The position numbers and the translations under genes were made by a program. A stretch of 64,000 bases of DNA, taken from the NCBI RefSeq assembly GCF_038069945.1, contig NZ_JBBPEV010000001.1, forward strand, positions 1,364,001-1,428,000. Direction: 5' to 3'. Below are positions 46,501 to 54,874 of this stretch, one piece after another. The stretch's first letter is position 1; every line of letters starts with the position of its first letter. Origin of the DNA: Aquabacterium sp. A3. GTDB taxonomy: Bacteria > Pseudomonadota > Gammaproteobacteria > Burkholderiales > Burkholderiaceae_C. Under the pieces are notes generated by a model that ran no database searches, was not told the origin of the DNA, and worked only from the letters and a program-made list of their open reading frames with translations.

Positions 46501-46511
46501 GGGTTGAGCAT
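40560..46511 (-). CDS. Giant SF2 helicase-DUF1998-nuclease-S24 fusion protein
   Basis: A 1983-residue protein. Domains in order: SF2 helicase with Walker A ATGTGSGKTES (about 108), FDEAHTF (about 265), ATSATIAD, and the second RecA lobe with TPTLEMGVNIGALD and QRAGRAGR (about 1068); two Cys-pair zinc sites (CRYCG with CAGCG, and CQTC with CAGK); DUF1998 with a Cys cluster CPSACDTSCIDCL (about 1617); a Vsr/PD-(D/E)XK-like nuclease segment (about 1675-1790; RPDVYF, VYLDG, then QDRQIRDELLNTDYEV); and a C-terminal LexA-type S24 domain (about 1835-1983) with Ser1887 in GQSMEPLVPSG and Lys1932 in YTLKLYR. It looks like DrmA-DrmB of DISARM fused, or DruE of Druantia, with added modules. The start overlaps the methylase stop (TGATG). 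Confidence 0.88.
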   Translation of the reverse strand: MLNPITYTEQVVGDFLRYQLSTYAFADTGLYQQMRTLLNLEHTRNTPLMKGPYISLSRTFQQGATLEQLVKEGVLHAHIRKLSPYPAAYRHQEQAFRAIHAGQPTLVATGTGSGKTESFLFPIISRCLQLRDEDATAGITAVIVYPMNALAEDQLQRMRALLAGTGVTFGMYVGKTPQKESDVVGVRLPPGSTAADYQNKLADMQAKKQDVALHPAEERTSREAMRTPGQQPRILLTNVKQLELLLTRQHDLELFDNARLEFMVFDEAHTFTGAQGAETACLIRRLRAYCGKDQSSTTCIATSATIADPVKGLDAGREFASRFFGVDGKNVALVGESYEADVWGTPRTASPPLNGDQSAQLQTVLEVLTQVDREEATEADVQALRVWFTTATGSRLQPGPWREAIGHWMSHNEVVYQIAESLRRPRALDDLLVNLSEKLGRTISQEEILVWLALGAAARQGGRPLLRPVVHGFVRGVSGAVVTFPDQSKDAKLWLSAEDALAENTDLHRFPLLSCTTCGQHYFEHGLEDFDFTGAHPGGGSAEGKGRVWRGADIKLGGVRALSLDHQVGNDAEEEPVRTETLFACRYCGTVHDDNVTECAGCGRNKALKPLYFVQQKDEHKGKLTRCVSCGAAGRRFSGNYREPARPVRATTVADVHVLAQSMIHRAERRRLLVFADNRQDAAFQAGWMQDRSRRYRFRELIYQKLKQGTISVSDLTLWLDQHLDADDELSRALIPEVWRVEPKSETGQAHGQERKWFLRVQILRELAIGGRQRLGLEPMGRLKVDYLGLDGERPEIKRWAARIGCEPEALAQGVASLLDAARSRRMIFDSVTGVYSKVWLDGEREVLRGYLPSMKGVPSALKFQRDGQDDETRIKQWFSTHATVARQAALAWGVPSGDAGEFLSEMWALVANELLLLAPVQLKGARGKLLPGCVGAHQVDVDRLKMRPAKGMYRCQTCRRLHSRPNPTLSCMAWRCAGKLVLEPENADDYDLLLLDQEFAMLRAKEHSAQIPGPDRERIENAFKGDNERINTLVCTPTLEMGVNIGALDAVLMRNVPPLPANYWQRAGRAGRQFRMALDITYARAASHDRAYFNEPLKMLEGLVEPPSFNLRNPIMVAKHVHATVLTAVFKMLRDKALPQAAMDELQEAVRSCLPQQIRTYLFTPEGMVRPAPMKVSALETVIQRHRQALLSATMTAFQQGWPAADADVVSQASVEATIDGLSAELQVVVDRLFQRLQWALNQLERLRKVASAKGALDPDEEALRSRCERLVKKLKGEARRRANQAEGVDDTNTYGVLAAEGFLPGYGLDTGAVSITHIAPRFGSDISDWELRRNSALAVREYVPGNLIYANAHKFVPRTFHLVPEEPIVFAVDLANEAIQETGGLGKAAAPTQAESVGVSSIFGVQVCDVDAPHQSYISDDEDYRFQLPVAVFGQDQGRHSGGKAYEWGAATLHLKHGLHMRLVNVGAASQVRSSGEMGYPVCMVCGQSRSPMSTLKELDAFNEHHIERCGRPIQKIAFYAEVVADALVLPDCASKEAAYSVMEALRQGAAGVLDMEISDLQVQVLGKPGSDKFDALLYDPMPGGSGLLEQLLAHWPAVVKHTLALVEDCPSACDTSCIDCLQNFRNSFYHEHLNRHAAFECITNWGDGLILSHAIPAVLPDDNQGKKPGNPPEQQLVAMLKAAGLLDFETERPIELSGGVVTRPDVYFHKPNDQFDGVCVYLDGMSEHLHGNSQTAAQDRQIRDELLNTDYEVVAIQYQELYDKTVMRTHMRRIAKAVVGKAKAKEVEAADGWFEIATGAQPAEAPASAPSATIYPFPVIQPGQAAFKPYDTCVPISTLKAAAGLWSEEQGNLDALADHADEWAVLDEFKLAPGMFVAQVVGQSMEPLVPSGSYCLFRPVPGGTKDGRKLLVWHSGVTDPETGGQYTLKLYRSEKLVGDDGDVQQTKITLSPVNPAFTPIQLTPSDANAVRAVAELVRVL

Positions 46512-49500
46512 CAGAACAAACCTGGTTGATGGTTCGGATCGTTAGCAGGCGCCAGCGCACCCACAGCTGTACGCGCTTCGTCCACGTAGATCTTAGGTGC
46601 GATGGTTCGAATCAGCGCTGCGTGAGCTTCACATTCTTGCCATGAGCGGTCAACGTCTTCTGAGAGCTGCCAGTCGAGGTGACGGGGACCGAAATGCCTT
46701 GCGACTTCCTGCACTGCTTCCGCACGCGAATCGTGCCCTAAGCCAAAGTCAGCCAAGCGTAGATGCTCCGGAAGCAACCACCCCTCGCCGTCATTCATCG
46801 CCATAAACGGCTCAAGGCCAAGACGAGAAATCTCATGTAGTGCTACGAGAGACAACACGGTCGCCCTGAGTTCGGGAGGGCGATCACGGTCAACACGCCA
46901 GAATCCCTTTGGATCGAAGCCCGTGACACGACTACGAAGATCATCTTCCGGTCTGTCGCAATCAGCCAGAATGTGCGCGAAGTCTTCTGTGGACAGCCCA
47001 TAGATGTGTGCTGTCACCGCGTCGGCGATTACTCGCAGGCGTAGGCGCTCATGGGGCGTGACGGCCCAGTGTCTTCGCCATGACTTTGAACGGTCAATGT
47101 CAACCAACCAGGCGTTGGCTACCCGCTCAGAAGTTGCACTGAGCGCTCGACCAATAGCCGCTAGGTGTCGTGCCCTCCCAGGCCTCGGGAAGACCGATTC
47201 GTCCAGCAGGAAGAAGCTGAGGTTCAACCCACCGAGCCGCTGGCGAACGTCGTAGTCGAAGACAAAACTGTTCAGCGCAACGGGAGCGCAGAAGGTCAAC
47301 TCCTGATCCTGAAAGGTAATCGGATTCAGCGAGTGGTTGCAAGGGAAGCCTCGCATCAAGCCTGCGATCACCGACCGGCTATTGGTGGCGCTTCCGATGT
47401 TGAGCATTGGAGCTTTCCAATCGAGAAGCATGCCGTTATCTACTGCATCTTCCAGTCCCATCAAAAACTGCGGCTCCAGTTCCTTCTCGTCATAGCTCAG
47501 CTCTCGCCAGACGGCCGCGCGACCTTTGCCACTCACCCAGCCCTTCTCGGCCGAATCGAACTGCCCAATCATCCGCCCCTCGTAGAGCGGCAACGCCACG
47601 TCCTCGATGCTGCCAACGTGGAGCGCCTGGTTGCCATCACGCGACAGCACCAGCCCCGCCGGGCGATCCAGGATGTTGCTCGGCCCGCTGTATGGTTGCC
47701 AAGGCCCCTTCAGCCAATGACCATACTCGTCCGGCTGGTACCCCTTCTCTTCCCACTTCGGCCGTGGCGGGAACAGCTTGGAGTCGTTGGTCATGTCGAA
47801 CTCGCGGGCGTACTTGACGCCCCAGCCGCGTTCGCTTTGGTCACCCAGCAGCACGCCGTTGGCGTAGATCTTCTGCAGCACCCTCAGGTCTTGCTCGCTG
47901 CGAATTTCCAGGATGGCCTTTGAGTATGGGGAGAACTCGAGCACGCGTTCGCGTGGGTAGGCCATGACATGCCGCTCGGCCTGAGCCCAGTCGTCCACAT
48001 TGCGGTGCATGAACGCCGCACGGATCGCCTGCGTGGTGCCGGTTTTCTGGATCACCAGCGGGCAGAACTTGAATGAGCGGTGAATGTCGAAGATACCCTC
48101 GCGGTTCTCGAACCCGAACAACCACTGCCATTCGCAGTGGTCCAGGAACAGCGTGCGCAGGTCGGTGGTGCCCTTGTCGGTGTAAATGCCACTGGGCACG
48201 ATCATGCCCATGCGCCCGTGCGGTCGCATCAGCGCATGGCTTTGCTCCAGGAACATCTTGTAGGTGTTCAGGTCGGCCGATCCCTGGTGCTTGAAAGGGT
48301 GGGCGCTGTCAGCGAAGCCCTTGCGCTTCTTGCGCTGGCTCAGCCACTTGTCGTGCAGACGCTGTGACACGACAAAGCTGTCGCGGCCTCGGCCACCCAG
48401 GTTCAGATCGTGTTTTTTCTTGCCGTCCTTGTCGGTGGTGACGCGGTCGCCAAACGGTTGGCCAGCGCACTTCACCCAGTTCGACATCGCTTTGATGCCT
48501 GCCACGTAGGCAATCCATTTGTGTTCCAGCTGCGGGTTGGCCTTGAAGTACTCGATCTGCTGGGCCAATGCGTCTTGCTTGCCGTAGGCGCGGTACAGCG
48601 GGTCGTGGTTGGAAAAGAACTCCTTGGAGCTGGGCTTCTGGATCTCCCACGGCGGGTTGCCCAAGATCGCGTCAAAGCCCTGCTGGCTGGCTGTGAACAC
48701 GTCAGGGAACTCCAACTCCCAATGAAAGAAGTGCCGCCTGGCTGCCACCTCGGTGGCCACGGCCAAGGCAGTCTCACTGGGTTGGCCAAACTGCAGCGGC
48801 AGCGGGGCCACGTCGATCTGGTCCCCAGGCCAGAACCACAGCGCGCACCACAGGTCCATGCGGGCCTTCAGCGCATGGTAGTGCGGGTTGGCCAGCACCT
48901 CCTCGCGGTAGACGGTGGCGCGGCGGTCGCTGTCGTGCACAGGCAGGCGGTGCAGCTTGCGGAACACCTTCAGCAGTTCGTTGTGCACCTCGCTGGCTTC
49001 CAGCCCACCTTCCAGCGTGATCTGGCCGCTCAGTTGACCGATCAGCTGCTCAGGTACGGCCTTGCTGCGCGCAGCAATGGCGGCGGTGAACTTGTCGCCG
49101 CGCTTCTTGCCCTTGGCGTCGGTGTAGGAGTGATTGACCAGATTCTGTGGCTTGTCCTTCTGGTAGTCCTTGTCTCCACCTTCGCGCTCCCAGGCCAGGG
49201 CCGGATAGTCACGGTAAGTGTCAAACCAAGTGCCGACCAAGGCGTTGCCTACCTTGAGCTTGTGGTCCAGGAAGCCGAATGGCAGGTCCCGGTCCATGGT
49301 TTCCACCCACAGGGCCATGCGGCCCAATTCCACGGCCAGTGGGTCCAGGTCCACGCCGTAGAGGCAGCGCTCGACGATGTGGCGCTTGAGTTGGGCACGC
49401 AGTGCGTCTTCAAAGCCTTCCTCGGTGGGGCGCAGCTTCAACAGTTCATCGCTCAGCACCTCGCTGATCTGGCCATCGGCCATGCGGGGCACGCCACCGT

Positions 49501-51580
49501 CTTCCGACCGTTCAATCAGCTTGTGGTGGTACAGCGAAGCCACCAGGGCATCGGTCAGGTAGCGCAGCGCACCGGCCAGGAAGGAGCCTGAGCCCATGGC
49601 CGGGTCGCACACCTTGAGCGCCAGGATGTCTTCAGGCCGCTTCGGCACCCAGTCCACTACTTCGGTCAAGCCAGTGCGCGTGTCGACTTCGGTGCGGGCC
49701 GCTTCATAGGCCAAGGGTTGCAGGGCACGGCGCACGGTGGGTGCGGCCAATTGAGGGCGGGTGTAGAAAGTGCCCGCGCCTTTTCGTGTACCACCCCAGC
49801 GAACCAGGTAGAACTGGCCTGGCGCGACCTGGCGCGCACACAGACTGCGAGCGGCCTTGGCCAAGGCCTCGGCATCTTCGCCGTCAGCAGCCCCCGCCGC
49901 TCGGCGACCACGAGGCTTCTTCACCAAACCAGCGATGACGGCGGCCTTCTCCAGCCACGCCTGGGCGCGTTGCAGGTGGTCTTGGCTGAGGGCCAGCTCG
50001 TCATCTTCAGCAGCGACGTCTGTTGGCGCCTCCTCAGGCTCTGCAACCTCTTCAATGTCGTCAGCCTCTGCATCAGATCCGGCTTCCTCGTCGGCCTCAG
50101 CGGCTTCGTCCTCACCGCCATCGTCATCACCATCGCCACCGCCGGCTTTGTCTTTTTTCTTGAGCGCGTCGAACAACTGCTTGATCACGGCATCGCTCAT
50201 CCCTTCCAACTGCGACAGGGTCAAGGCAGGTTCGTTGCCCACCGCCAGGAAGATGACCGGGTCATCAACAGCCGCTTGCTTGAGTTCGAAGTCCAGCAGG
50301 CCCTCGTACAAGATGCCGATGTACTCGGACGACAGGGCCGAGAAATCAACGGGCGATGGCACCAACCGACTGCTGCGACCTTGCCGAACCCGCATCACCG
50401 TTCGGGTGAGCAGTTGCAGCATGCGGTGAACCTGACGGTCGGTCACGGCGTTTTGCGGCCCCTCCAACAAGGCCAGGGCACGATCAATGCCGTCTTTGGA
50501 GGCAGCGTCGCCAGGTGCGAACAGTGCGCCGCTGTAGTGCGGCACGGGCAAGGCTTCGTGAGACGAGCCTTCGTGGATCAGCCGGAACAGGGCCATCAAC
50601 CGGGGCCAGGCACTGCGGCTTTGCGACAAACGATCGTTGCCACGGCCAGTGGCACGGCGATCCAGCGTCTGGCGCAGGCCTTCGAGGCTGTAGGCACGCT
50701 GGTAGACCGGGTTGTCCACCGGCAGCAGGTTCCGGGCTTCAGCAAAGAGCGTGATGATGCAACGCATCACGATGCGTGAACCTGCCACGTACAGATCGGC
50801 ATAGGCGGGCGCCGTACCGGCCTGCTGGGCCTGCTCGATGGCGCCATGCGATGCGGTGATCAGCTCTTCCACAGCCTGGCGTACACGCTCGCCCAACACA
50901 GCAGACAAGTCTGCCTGGCCTTTGCGGGATGCCAGAATGGCACTGAGGAGGACGCCGTGTCGCTGCCCGGCCTCTGCCACCAGCGCGGACCGGTTGAGCA
51001 ACTGGCGCCACGCGGTGACCTGGGAGCCAGGGGCACCTTCGACAAACCACAGGTCGATGTCCCATTCACACCAGGCGTCGTAGTCTTGGCCGGCATGCAC
51101 CAGCCGCCACTGTCGGCCGTTGGTCACCAGTGCCAGCGGTTGCTGCTTCTGGCGCAGCCATTCCACGACGCGGCTGAGCAGTTGGCGCGAGCGCCCCACA
51201 CCCAGGCGGCCGCTGAATTGGCGTGAAGCGCCGTCTTCCGGCACGAAGACCGGCAGTACCTCACCTTGCGGCCCTTGCCACAGGCGGCGTGGCTTGACCA
51301 GGACGCCCGTGAAGCTGCGCAGGCTCCAACGTGCATCTACCGCCTGGGCCTTCTGCCATTCACCATCGGGCAGTTCAGCCAGGTCATGCAGCACGAAGTC
51401 CAGCAGCGCACCCAGTTGCTCGTTCTCGCCATTGAAGGCTGTGAGCGCGCGGCGCAGGCGCTCGGCCCGCCAGGCAGGCAGCGGCGAAAGCTCGGTAGCA
51501 AATTCGTTGGCAACTTTGTCCGGCGAGATGAGCAGGCCACCATGCTTGAGGCTGCTCCACCAATCGATGGCGATGCTCAT
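46511..51580 (-). CDS. Large Eco57I-type adenine-specific DNA methyltransferase (DrmMI-like)
   Basis: A 1689-residue protein. SAM-binding motif I is DPAMGSGSFLAGAL (about 657) and the catalytic motif IV is GNPPWEIQKP (about 973), as in N6-adenine methylases. The N-terminal 600 residues include a type IIG/type I-like segment (QQPLALVTNGRQWRLVHAGQ, near 155) and a very acidic insertion (about 460-530; GDGDDDGGEDEAAEADEEAG). The C-terminal third probably recognises DNA. The length exceeds DISARM DrmMI, but its place between a SNF2 helicase and a DUF1998 protein is DISARM-like. It starts in an ATGA overlap with the SNF2 gene. Confidence 0.88.
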   Translation of the reverse strand: MSIAIDWWSSLKHGGLLISPDKVANEFATELSPLPAWRAERLRRALTAFNGENEQLGALLDFVLHDLAELPDGEWQKAQAVDARWSLRSFTGVLVKPRRLWQGPQGEVLPVFVPEDGASRQFSGRLGVGRSRQLLSRVVEWLRQKQQPLALVTNGRQWRLVHAGQDYDAWCEWDIDLWFVEGAPGSQVTAWRQLLNRSALVAEAGQRHGVLLSAILASRKGQADLSAVLGERVRQAVEELITASHGAIEQAQQAGTAPAYADLYVAGSRIVMRCIITLFAEARNLLPVDNPVYQRAYSLEGLRQTLDRRATGRGNDRLSQSRSAWPRLMALFRLIHEGSSHEALPVPHYSGALFAPGDAASKDGIDRALALLEGPQNAVTDRQVHRMLQLLTRTVMRVRQGRSSRLVPSPVDFSALSSEYIGILYEGLLDFELKQAAVDDPVIFLAVGNEPALTLSQLEGMSDAVIKQLFDALKKKDKAGGGDGDDDGGEDEAAEADEEAGSDAEADDIEEVAEPEEAPTDVAAEDDELALSQDHLQRAQAWLEKAAVIAGLVKKPRGRRAAGAADGEDAEALAKAARSLCARQVAPGQFYLVRWGGTRKGAGTFYTRPQLAAPTVRRALQPLAYEAARTEVDTRTGLTEVVDWVPKRPEDILALKVCDPAMGSGSFLAGALRYLTDALVASLYHHKLIERSEDGGVPRMADGQISEVLSDELLKLRPTEEGFEDALRAQLKRHIVERCLYGVDLDPLAVELGRMALWVETMDRDLPFGFLDHKLKVGNALVGTWFDTYRDYPALAWEREGGDKDYQKDKPQNLVNHSYTDAKGKKRGDKFTAAIAARSKAVPEQLIGQLSGQITLEGGLEASEVHNELLKVFRKLHRLPVHDSDRRATVYREEVLANPHYHALKARMDLWCALWFWPGDQIDVAPLPLQFGQPSETALAVATEVAARRHFFHWELEFPDVFTASQQGFDAILGNPPWEIQKPSSKEFFSNHDPLYRAYGKQDALAQQIEYFKANPQLEHKWIAYVAGIKAMSNWVKCAGQPFGDRVTTDKDGKKKHDLNLGGRGRDSFVVSQRLHDKWLSQRKKRKGFADSAHPFKHQGSADLNTYKMFLEQSHALMRPHGRMGMIVPSGIYTDKGTTDLRTLFLDHCEWQWLFGFENREGIFDIHRSFKFCPLVIQKTGTTQAIRAAFMHRNVDDWAQAERHVMAYPRERVLEFSPYSKAILEIRSEQDLRVLQKIYANGVLLGDQSERGWGVKYAREFDMTNDSKLFPPRPKWEEKGYQPDEYGHWLKGPWQPYSGPSNILDRPAGLVLSRDGNQALHVGSIEDVALPLYEGRMIGQFDSAEKGWVSGKGRAAVWRELSYDEKELEPQFLMGLEDAVDNGMLLDWKAPMLNIGSATNSRSVIAGLMRGFPCNHSLNPITFQDQELTFCAPVALNSFVFDYDVRQRLGGLNLSFFLLDESVFPRPGRARHLAAIGRALSATSERVANAWLVDIDRSKSWRRHWAVTPHERLRLRVIADAVTAHIYGLSTEDFAHILADCDRPEDDLRSRVTGFDPKGFWRVDRDRPPELRATVLSLVALHEISRLGLEPFMAMNDGEGWLLPEHLRLADFGLGHDSRAEAVQEVARHFGPRHLDWQLSEDVDRSWQECEAHAALIRTIAPKIYVDEARTAVGALAPANDPNHQPGLF

Positions 51581-54500
51581 TGCGTGCTCCCCGGCAGACG
51601 AATCTCGATGGTCACGGGGAAGACTTGAGCCGATCCCAGGAGTGCAAAGCGATGGGGCATGACGTGTTTGAGGATGCGGTCCCGCTCCTGTGTCAGGCGT
51701 TCGAGCAGGTCTCCGAACTGGCCTTGTCGGCGCTTGAGCTCATCTTGCAGATCGCGCAATTCACGTTCCGCCTTCTCGTTGGCGTCTTCCAGTAACGAGT
51801 ACTGCAGTTGCTGCTTGCGGTGCTCTTCGATCTCGCGCTTGATCTTTTCGATGCTCTGCTCGCGTTGCAGGCTGGCCACCTCGCGAATACGGCGCTCGAA
51901 AGCAGCTTTCTCGTGTTCAGTAGCAGTGCTACCGGCCGATTTGAGTTCGCGAGCCAATGTGGTGGTCAGTTGATCGCGGTAGGCGTTCAACCAGGTTTTG
52001 ACGCTGGTGTCGACGTCGTCCCAGATGTCGCGAGCGGCGGGCACGATGGCTGCGTCCTCGGCTCCAGGCATAGTTGCTGCATGTGGCCCGGCGTACGGCA
52101 GCATGCTGCCCAGCTTGCCACCCGACACCGGTAGGGCCACGGTGCGCACCCAGTGGTGCAGCGTTTCGCGGAGTTCGTTGATGCCCAGCTCCTCAATGGT
52201 CAGCAGCACAAGCGCATCTGCCCCGGCCGGCACATGGCCACGGGTGGCCACCCAGCGACTCGGCGGAGCGAACTCGCTTTGCCCCCCCGGAAAGCGCAAC
52301 CGGGCGAACGAGGTCAGCGCCTGGCGCATCACCGGATGGCCAAGGTGCATCAGGACCGTGTCAGGCGACGGGCGGAACACCGGGCGCCCGTTGATGGTGT
52401 GGACGAAGTAGCGGTTGTCGAACACCAGCCAAGGCATGGCACCAGCCACGCCGCGATCACCACGCAGGCGCAGGCTGTCATCAGCCACGGCTTGCCAGCG
52501 CGCTGGCAGGGGTGTGCGCAGCCGCATGCGTCCGGTCGCGTCCGGGCCTTGCAATGGCTCATGGGCCGAGCCCAGGCCCAGTGCCATACGCAGGGTGTTT
52601 TGAAGGGTTTGAGGGGTCAGATCCAGGTCGGTCAGCAAGCGCTCCAAGCGCGCACGCTCTTCGATTCCGCGCTCGGCTGTGACCACGCGGGCGTCGTCCG
52701 TGGCGTGTTGTCGGGTCCCGATCTCGCGGTCCAGGTCGGCCAACACGTCCTGATCGTCGTTCAGCTCCATCATGCGACGCTGAAATGCCGCGTCGAACAA
52801 CTCACCGACTGATCCCAAGTCCTCGCGGATGTCGTTGACCTTCTCCAGCACGCGGGCCACAAAGGCCAGGTCGGCATCATCGTCACTGGCGAAGTGAAAG
52901 ATCGTGACATCGCGCGCCTGGCCATGCCGGTCGATACGGCCGTTGCGCTGCTCCAGCCGAGAGGGGTTCCAGGGGATCTCGTAGTGCACCAAAAACCGAG
53001 CGGTGTGCTGGAGGTTCAAGCCCTCGGACGCAGCATCGGTGGCCACCAGGATCTGGACTGCAGAGCCCGGGTCATTGAAGGCAAGCTTGATGCGCTCGCG
53101 ATCTTCATCGGACATGCCGCCGTAAAGCTGGACGATGGCGCCTGTGTCGGCACCGTACTCGCGCTCCAAGCGCTGCACCAGGTAATCCAGAGTGGTCTTG
53201 TATTCGGTGAAGATGATCAAGCGCTCGTCAGGGTTCCAGGCCTCAGCGTTGCGCAAGCGCTCACTGATCAGCTCTTTCAGCCGGTCGAAGCGAGCATCAA
53301 CGGCAGGCACCTTGGTGGTGACTGGCAAGTCGGTCAGCTTCAGCGCCTGGAGGGCTGCATCGACTGCGGCCACTTCTTTGGTCAGTTTCCCCAAGTAAGG
53401 GTGCATCCAGGCGCCGACAACGTGCGCCGCATGCAGGTTCCGGCTTTCGCGCTCCTGATCGTCATCGATGTCTTCCTCAACGGCCCGACGAGCGGCCAGC
53501 ACTTCGCTTGCATGGGTCTGCTCCTGTGCATCAAGGCCCGCTTTGAAGCGCAGCCAGCTGTCCGCGAAGGTGACCGGGCTGGACAGCAGACGCTTGCGCA
53601 GCACCTCGATGGCAAAGTTCAGCACGGAGCGCACTTCAGGGGCCGCCAAGATCTGGCGCTTAAGGGCCGCGCAGAACGCTCGCACGGCCACGGCCAGGTC
53701 TTTCTCGGCCCGCATCATGTAGAGCGGCATTGGCTTCAGGTTGCGCGTGGCGAATCGCGGCGGCCGTCCAGCATCCTTGTCTTGCGTGTTGATCTCGCTC
53801 TTGAGACGGCGGATCAGCACATCGCCGATCATGGCGCGCTCTTTTTCGGTGAAGGCGGGTGTGCGCGTGAACCGCACGGGGTCCAATTGCTCCAGGAGGC
53901 CGGAGAAACAGCGTGTGTGGCCGTTGTGCGGAGTCGCGGTCAAGAACAGCCGGTGCTCGAACCAAGGCGTCAGCAGGCGCAACATTTCTGCCAGGTCACT
54001 GTCCTCGCCAAAGTTGGACGGCATCAGGTTGTGCGCTTCGTCAACGATGAGCAGATCCCAAGGCAATTGGGCGCCCTGCTGGGTCTGCGTGGACCGGCAG
54101 TTGGCGATGAACTGCTCCAGCACGTCTGGCTGGCGCAGGTAGTGGTACGAGGTGATGATGCGGGGCAGCGCGCGCCAGGGGTTGGCGTCCAGCCCCATTT
54201 CTTTCTGCAAGCGATGCGTGGCCGCCTTGTCCACGATGTCAAAGCCCAGAGAGAACTTCTCTTCCATTTCTTGCTGCCACTGGGTACGCAGCGAGGCCGG
54301 GGTGATGATCAACACGCGCCGGATCCGGCGCTTTCGGACCAACTCGGCAAGGATCAGACCTGCTTCGACCGTTTTACCCAAGCCGACATCGTCGGCCAGC
54401 AGCAAGGACACGCGCGGCATCCGCATGGCGCGGGCCAGCGGCACCAACTGGAAGTCATCTGCACTGACGGCGCCATAAACTGGAGCAGTTGGGACCGACT

Positions 54501-54849
54501 CAGCTTGGCGATCGGGGTCTTCTGGCGAGAGGAATGGCGTGATGGCTGTCCAGCGCGTGGCCCGCTGGAGCGAAAGGAATTCGGCCATCTTCATGGGAGC
54601 TTCCGCATCGACCTTGGGCAATGCGTTGGGCTCCAGCACCACAGGCCCACGTTCCCGCTCCCACAACACAGTCTCTTCGGGTTCGCCATCGGCATCGCTG
54701 AACTCGATGGTGACCAAGTGGAGCAGCTCAGATGTCTTGGAGGCAGCAAATGGCTCGACGGCGGAGATGACGCCGCGCCGATTGCGCACAGTTGCCAGCA
54801 TCCCTACCCGAGGAACAGAAATCTTTTCAGTATTCACAGCAAAATCCAA
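51577..54849 (-). CDS. SNF2-family helicase, DrmD-like (second helicase of the operon)
   Basis: A 1090-residue ATPase. An N-terminal SH3-like part (VGMLATVRNRRGVISAVEP) is followed by the SNF2 core: LLADDVGLGKTVEAGLILAE (about 158), LLIVDEAHNL (about 268), LFLTATPHNGH, and the second lobe IIFTEYKTTLDYLVQRLE, LVATDAASEGLNLQ and RLEQRNGRIDRHGQ (about 638). The C-terminus is a long coiled coil (about 960-1065). The start is TTG 54849 with GGAG 4 bp upstream; GTG 54837 is an alternative. It lies 25 bp after the Hsp70-like gene and overlaps the methylase by ATGA, which is how DrmD and DrmMI are arranged in DISARM class 1. Confidence 0.88.
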   Translation of the reverse strand: MDFAVNTEKISVPRVGMLATVRNRRGVISAVEPFAASKTSELLHLVTIEFSDADGEPEETVLWERERGPVVLEPNALPKVDAEAPMKMAEFLSLQRATRWTAITPFLSPEDPDRQAESVPTAPVYGAVSADDFQLVPLARAMRMPRVSLLLADDVGLGKTVEAGLILAELVRKRRIRRVLIITPASLRTQWQQEMEEKFSLGFDIVDKAATHRLQKEMGLDANPWRALPRIITSYHYLRQPDVLEQFIANCRSTQTQQGAQLPWDLLIVDEAHNLMPSNFGEDSDLAEMLRLLTPWFEHRLFLTATPHNGHTRCFSGLLEQLDPVRFTRTPAFTEKERAMIGDVLIRRLKSEINTQDKDAGRPPRFATRNLKPMPLYMMRAEKDLAVAVRAFCAALKRQILAAPEVRSVLNFAIEVLRKRLLSSPVTFADSWLRFKAGLDAQEQTHASEVLAARRAVEEDIDDDQERESRNLHAAHVVGAWMHPYLGKLTKEVAAVDAALQALKLTDLPVTTKVPAVDARFDRLKELISERLRNAEAWNPDERLIIFTEYKTTLDYLVQRLEREYGADTGAIVQLYGGMSDEDRERIKLAFNDPGSAVQILVATDAASEGLNLQHTARFLVHYEIPWNPSRLEQRNGRIDRHGQARDVTIFHFASDDDADLAFVARVLEKVNDIREDLGSVGELFDAAFQRRMMELNDDQDVLADLDREIGTRQHATDDARVVTAERGIEERARLERLLTDLDLTPQTLQNTLRMALGLGSAHEPLQGPDATGRMRLRTPLPARWQAVADDSLRLRGDRGVAGAMPWLVFDNRYFVHTINGRPVFRPSPDTVLMHLGHPVMRQALTSFARLRFPGGQSEFAPPSRWVATRGHVPAGADALVLLTIEELGINELRETLHHWVRTVALPVSGGKLGSMLPYAGPHAATMPGAEDAAIVPAARDIWDDVDTSVKTWLNAYRDQLTTTLARELKSAGSTATEHEKAAFERRIREVASLQREQSIEKIKREIEEHRKQQLQYSLLEDANEKAERELRDLQDELKRRQGQFGDLLERLTQERDRILKHVMPHRFALLGSAQVFPVTIEIRLPGSTQ

Positions 54850-54874
54850 ATCACTCCGAGGATGCTATCGCGTT

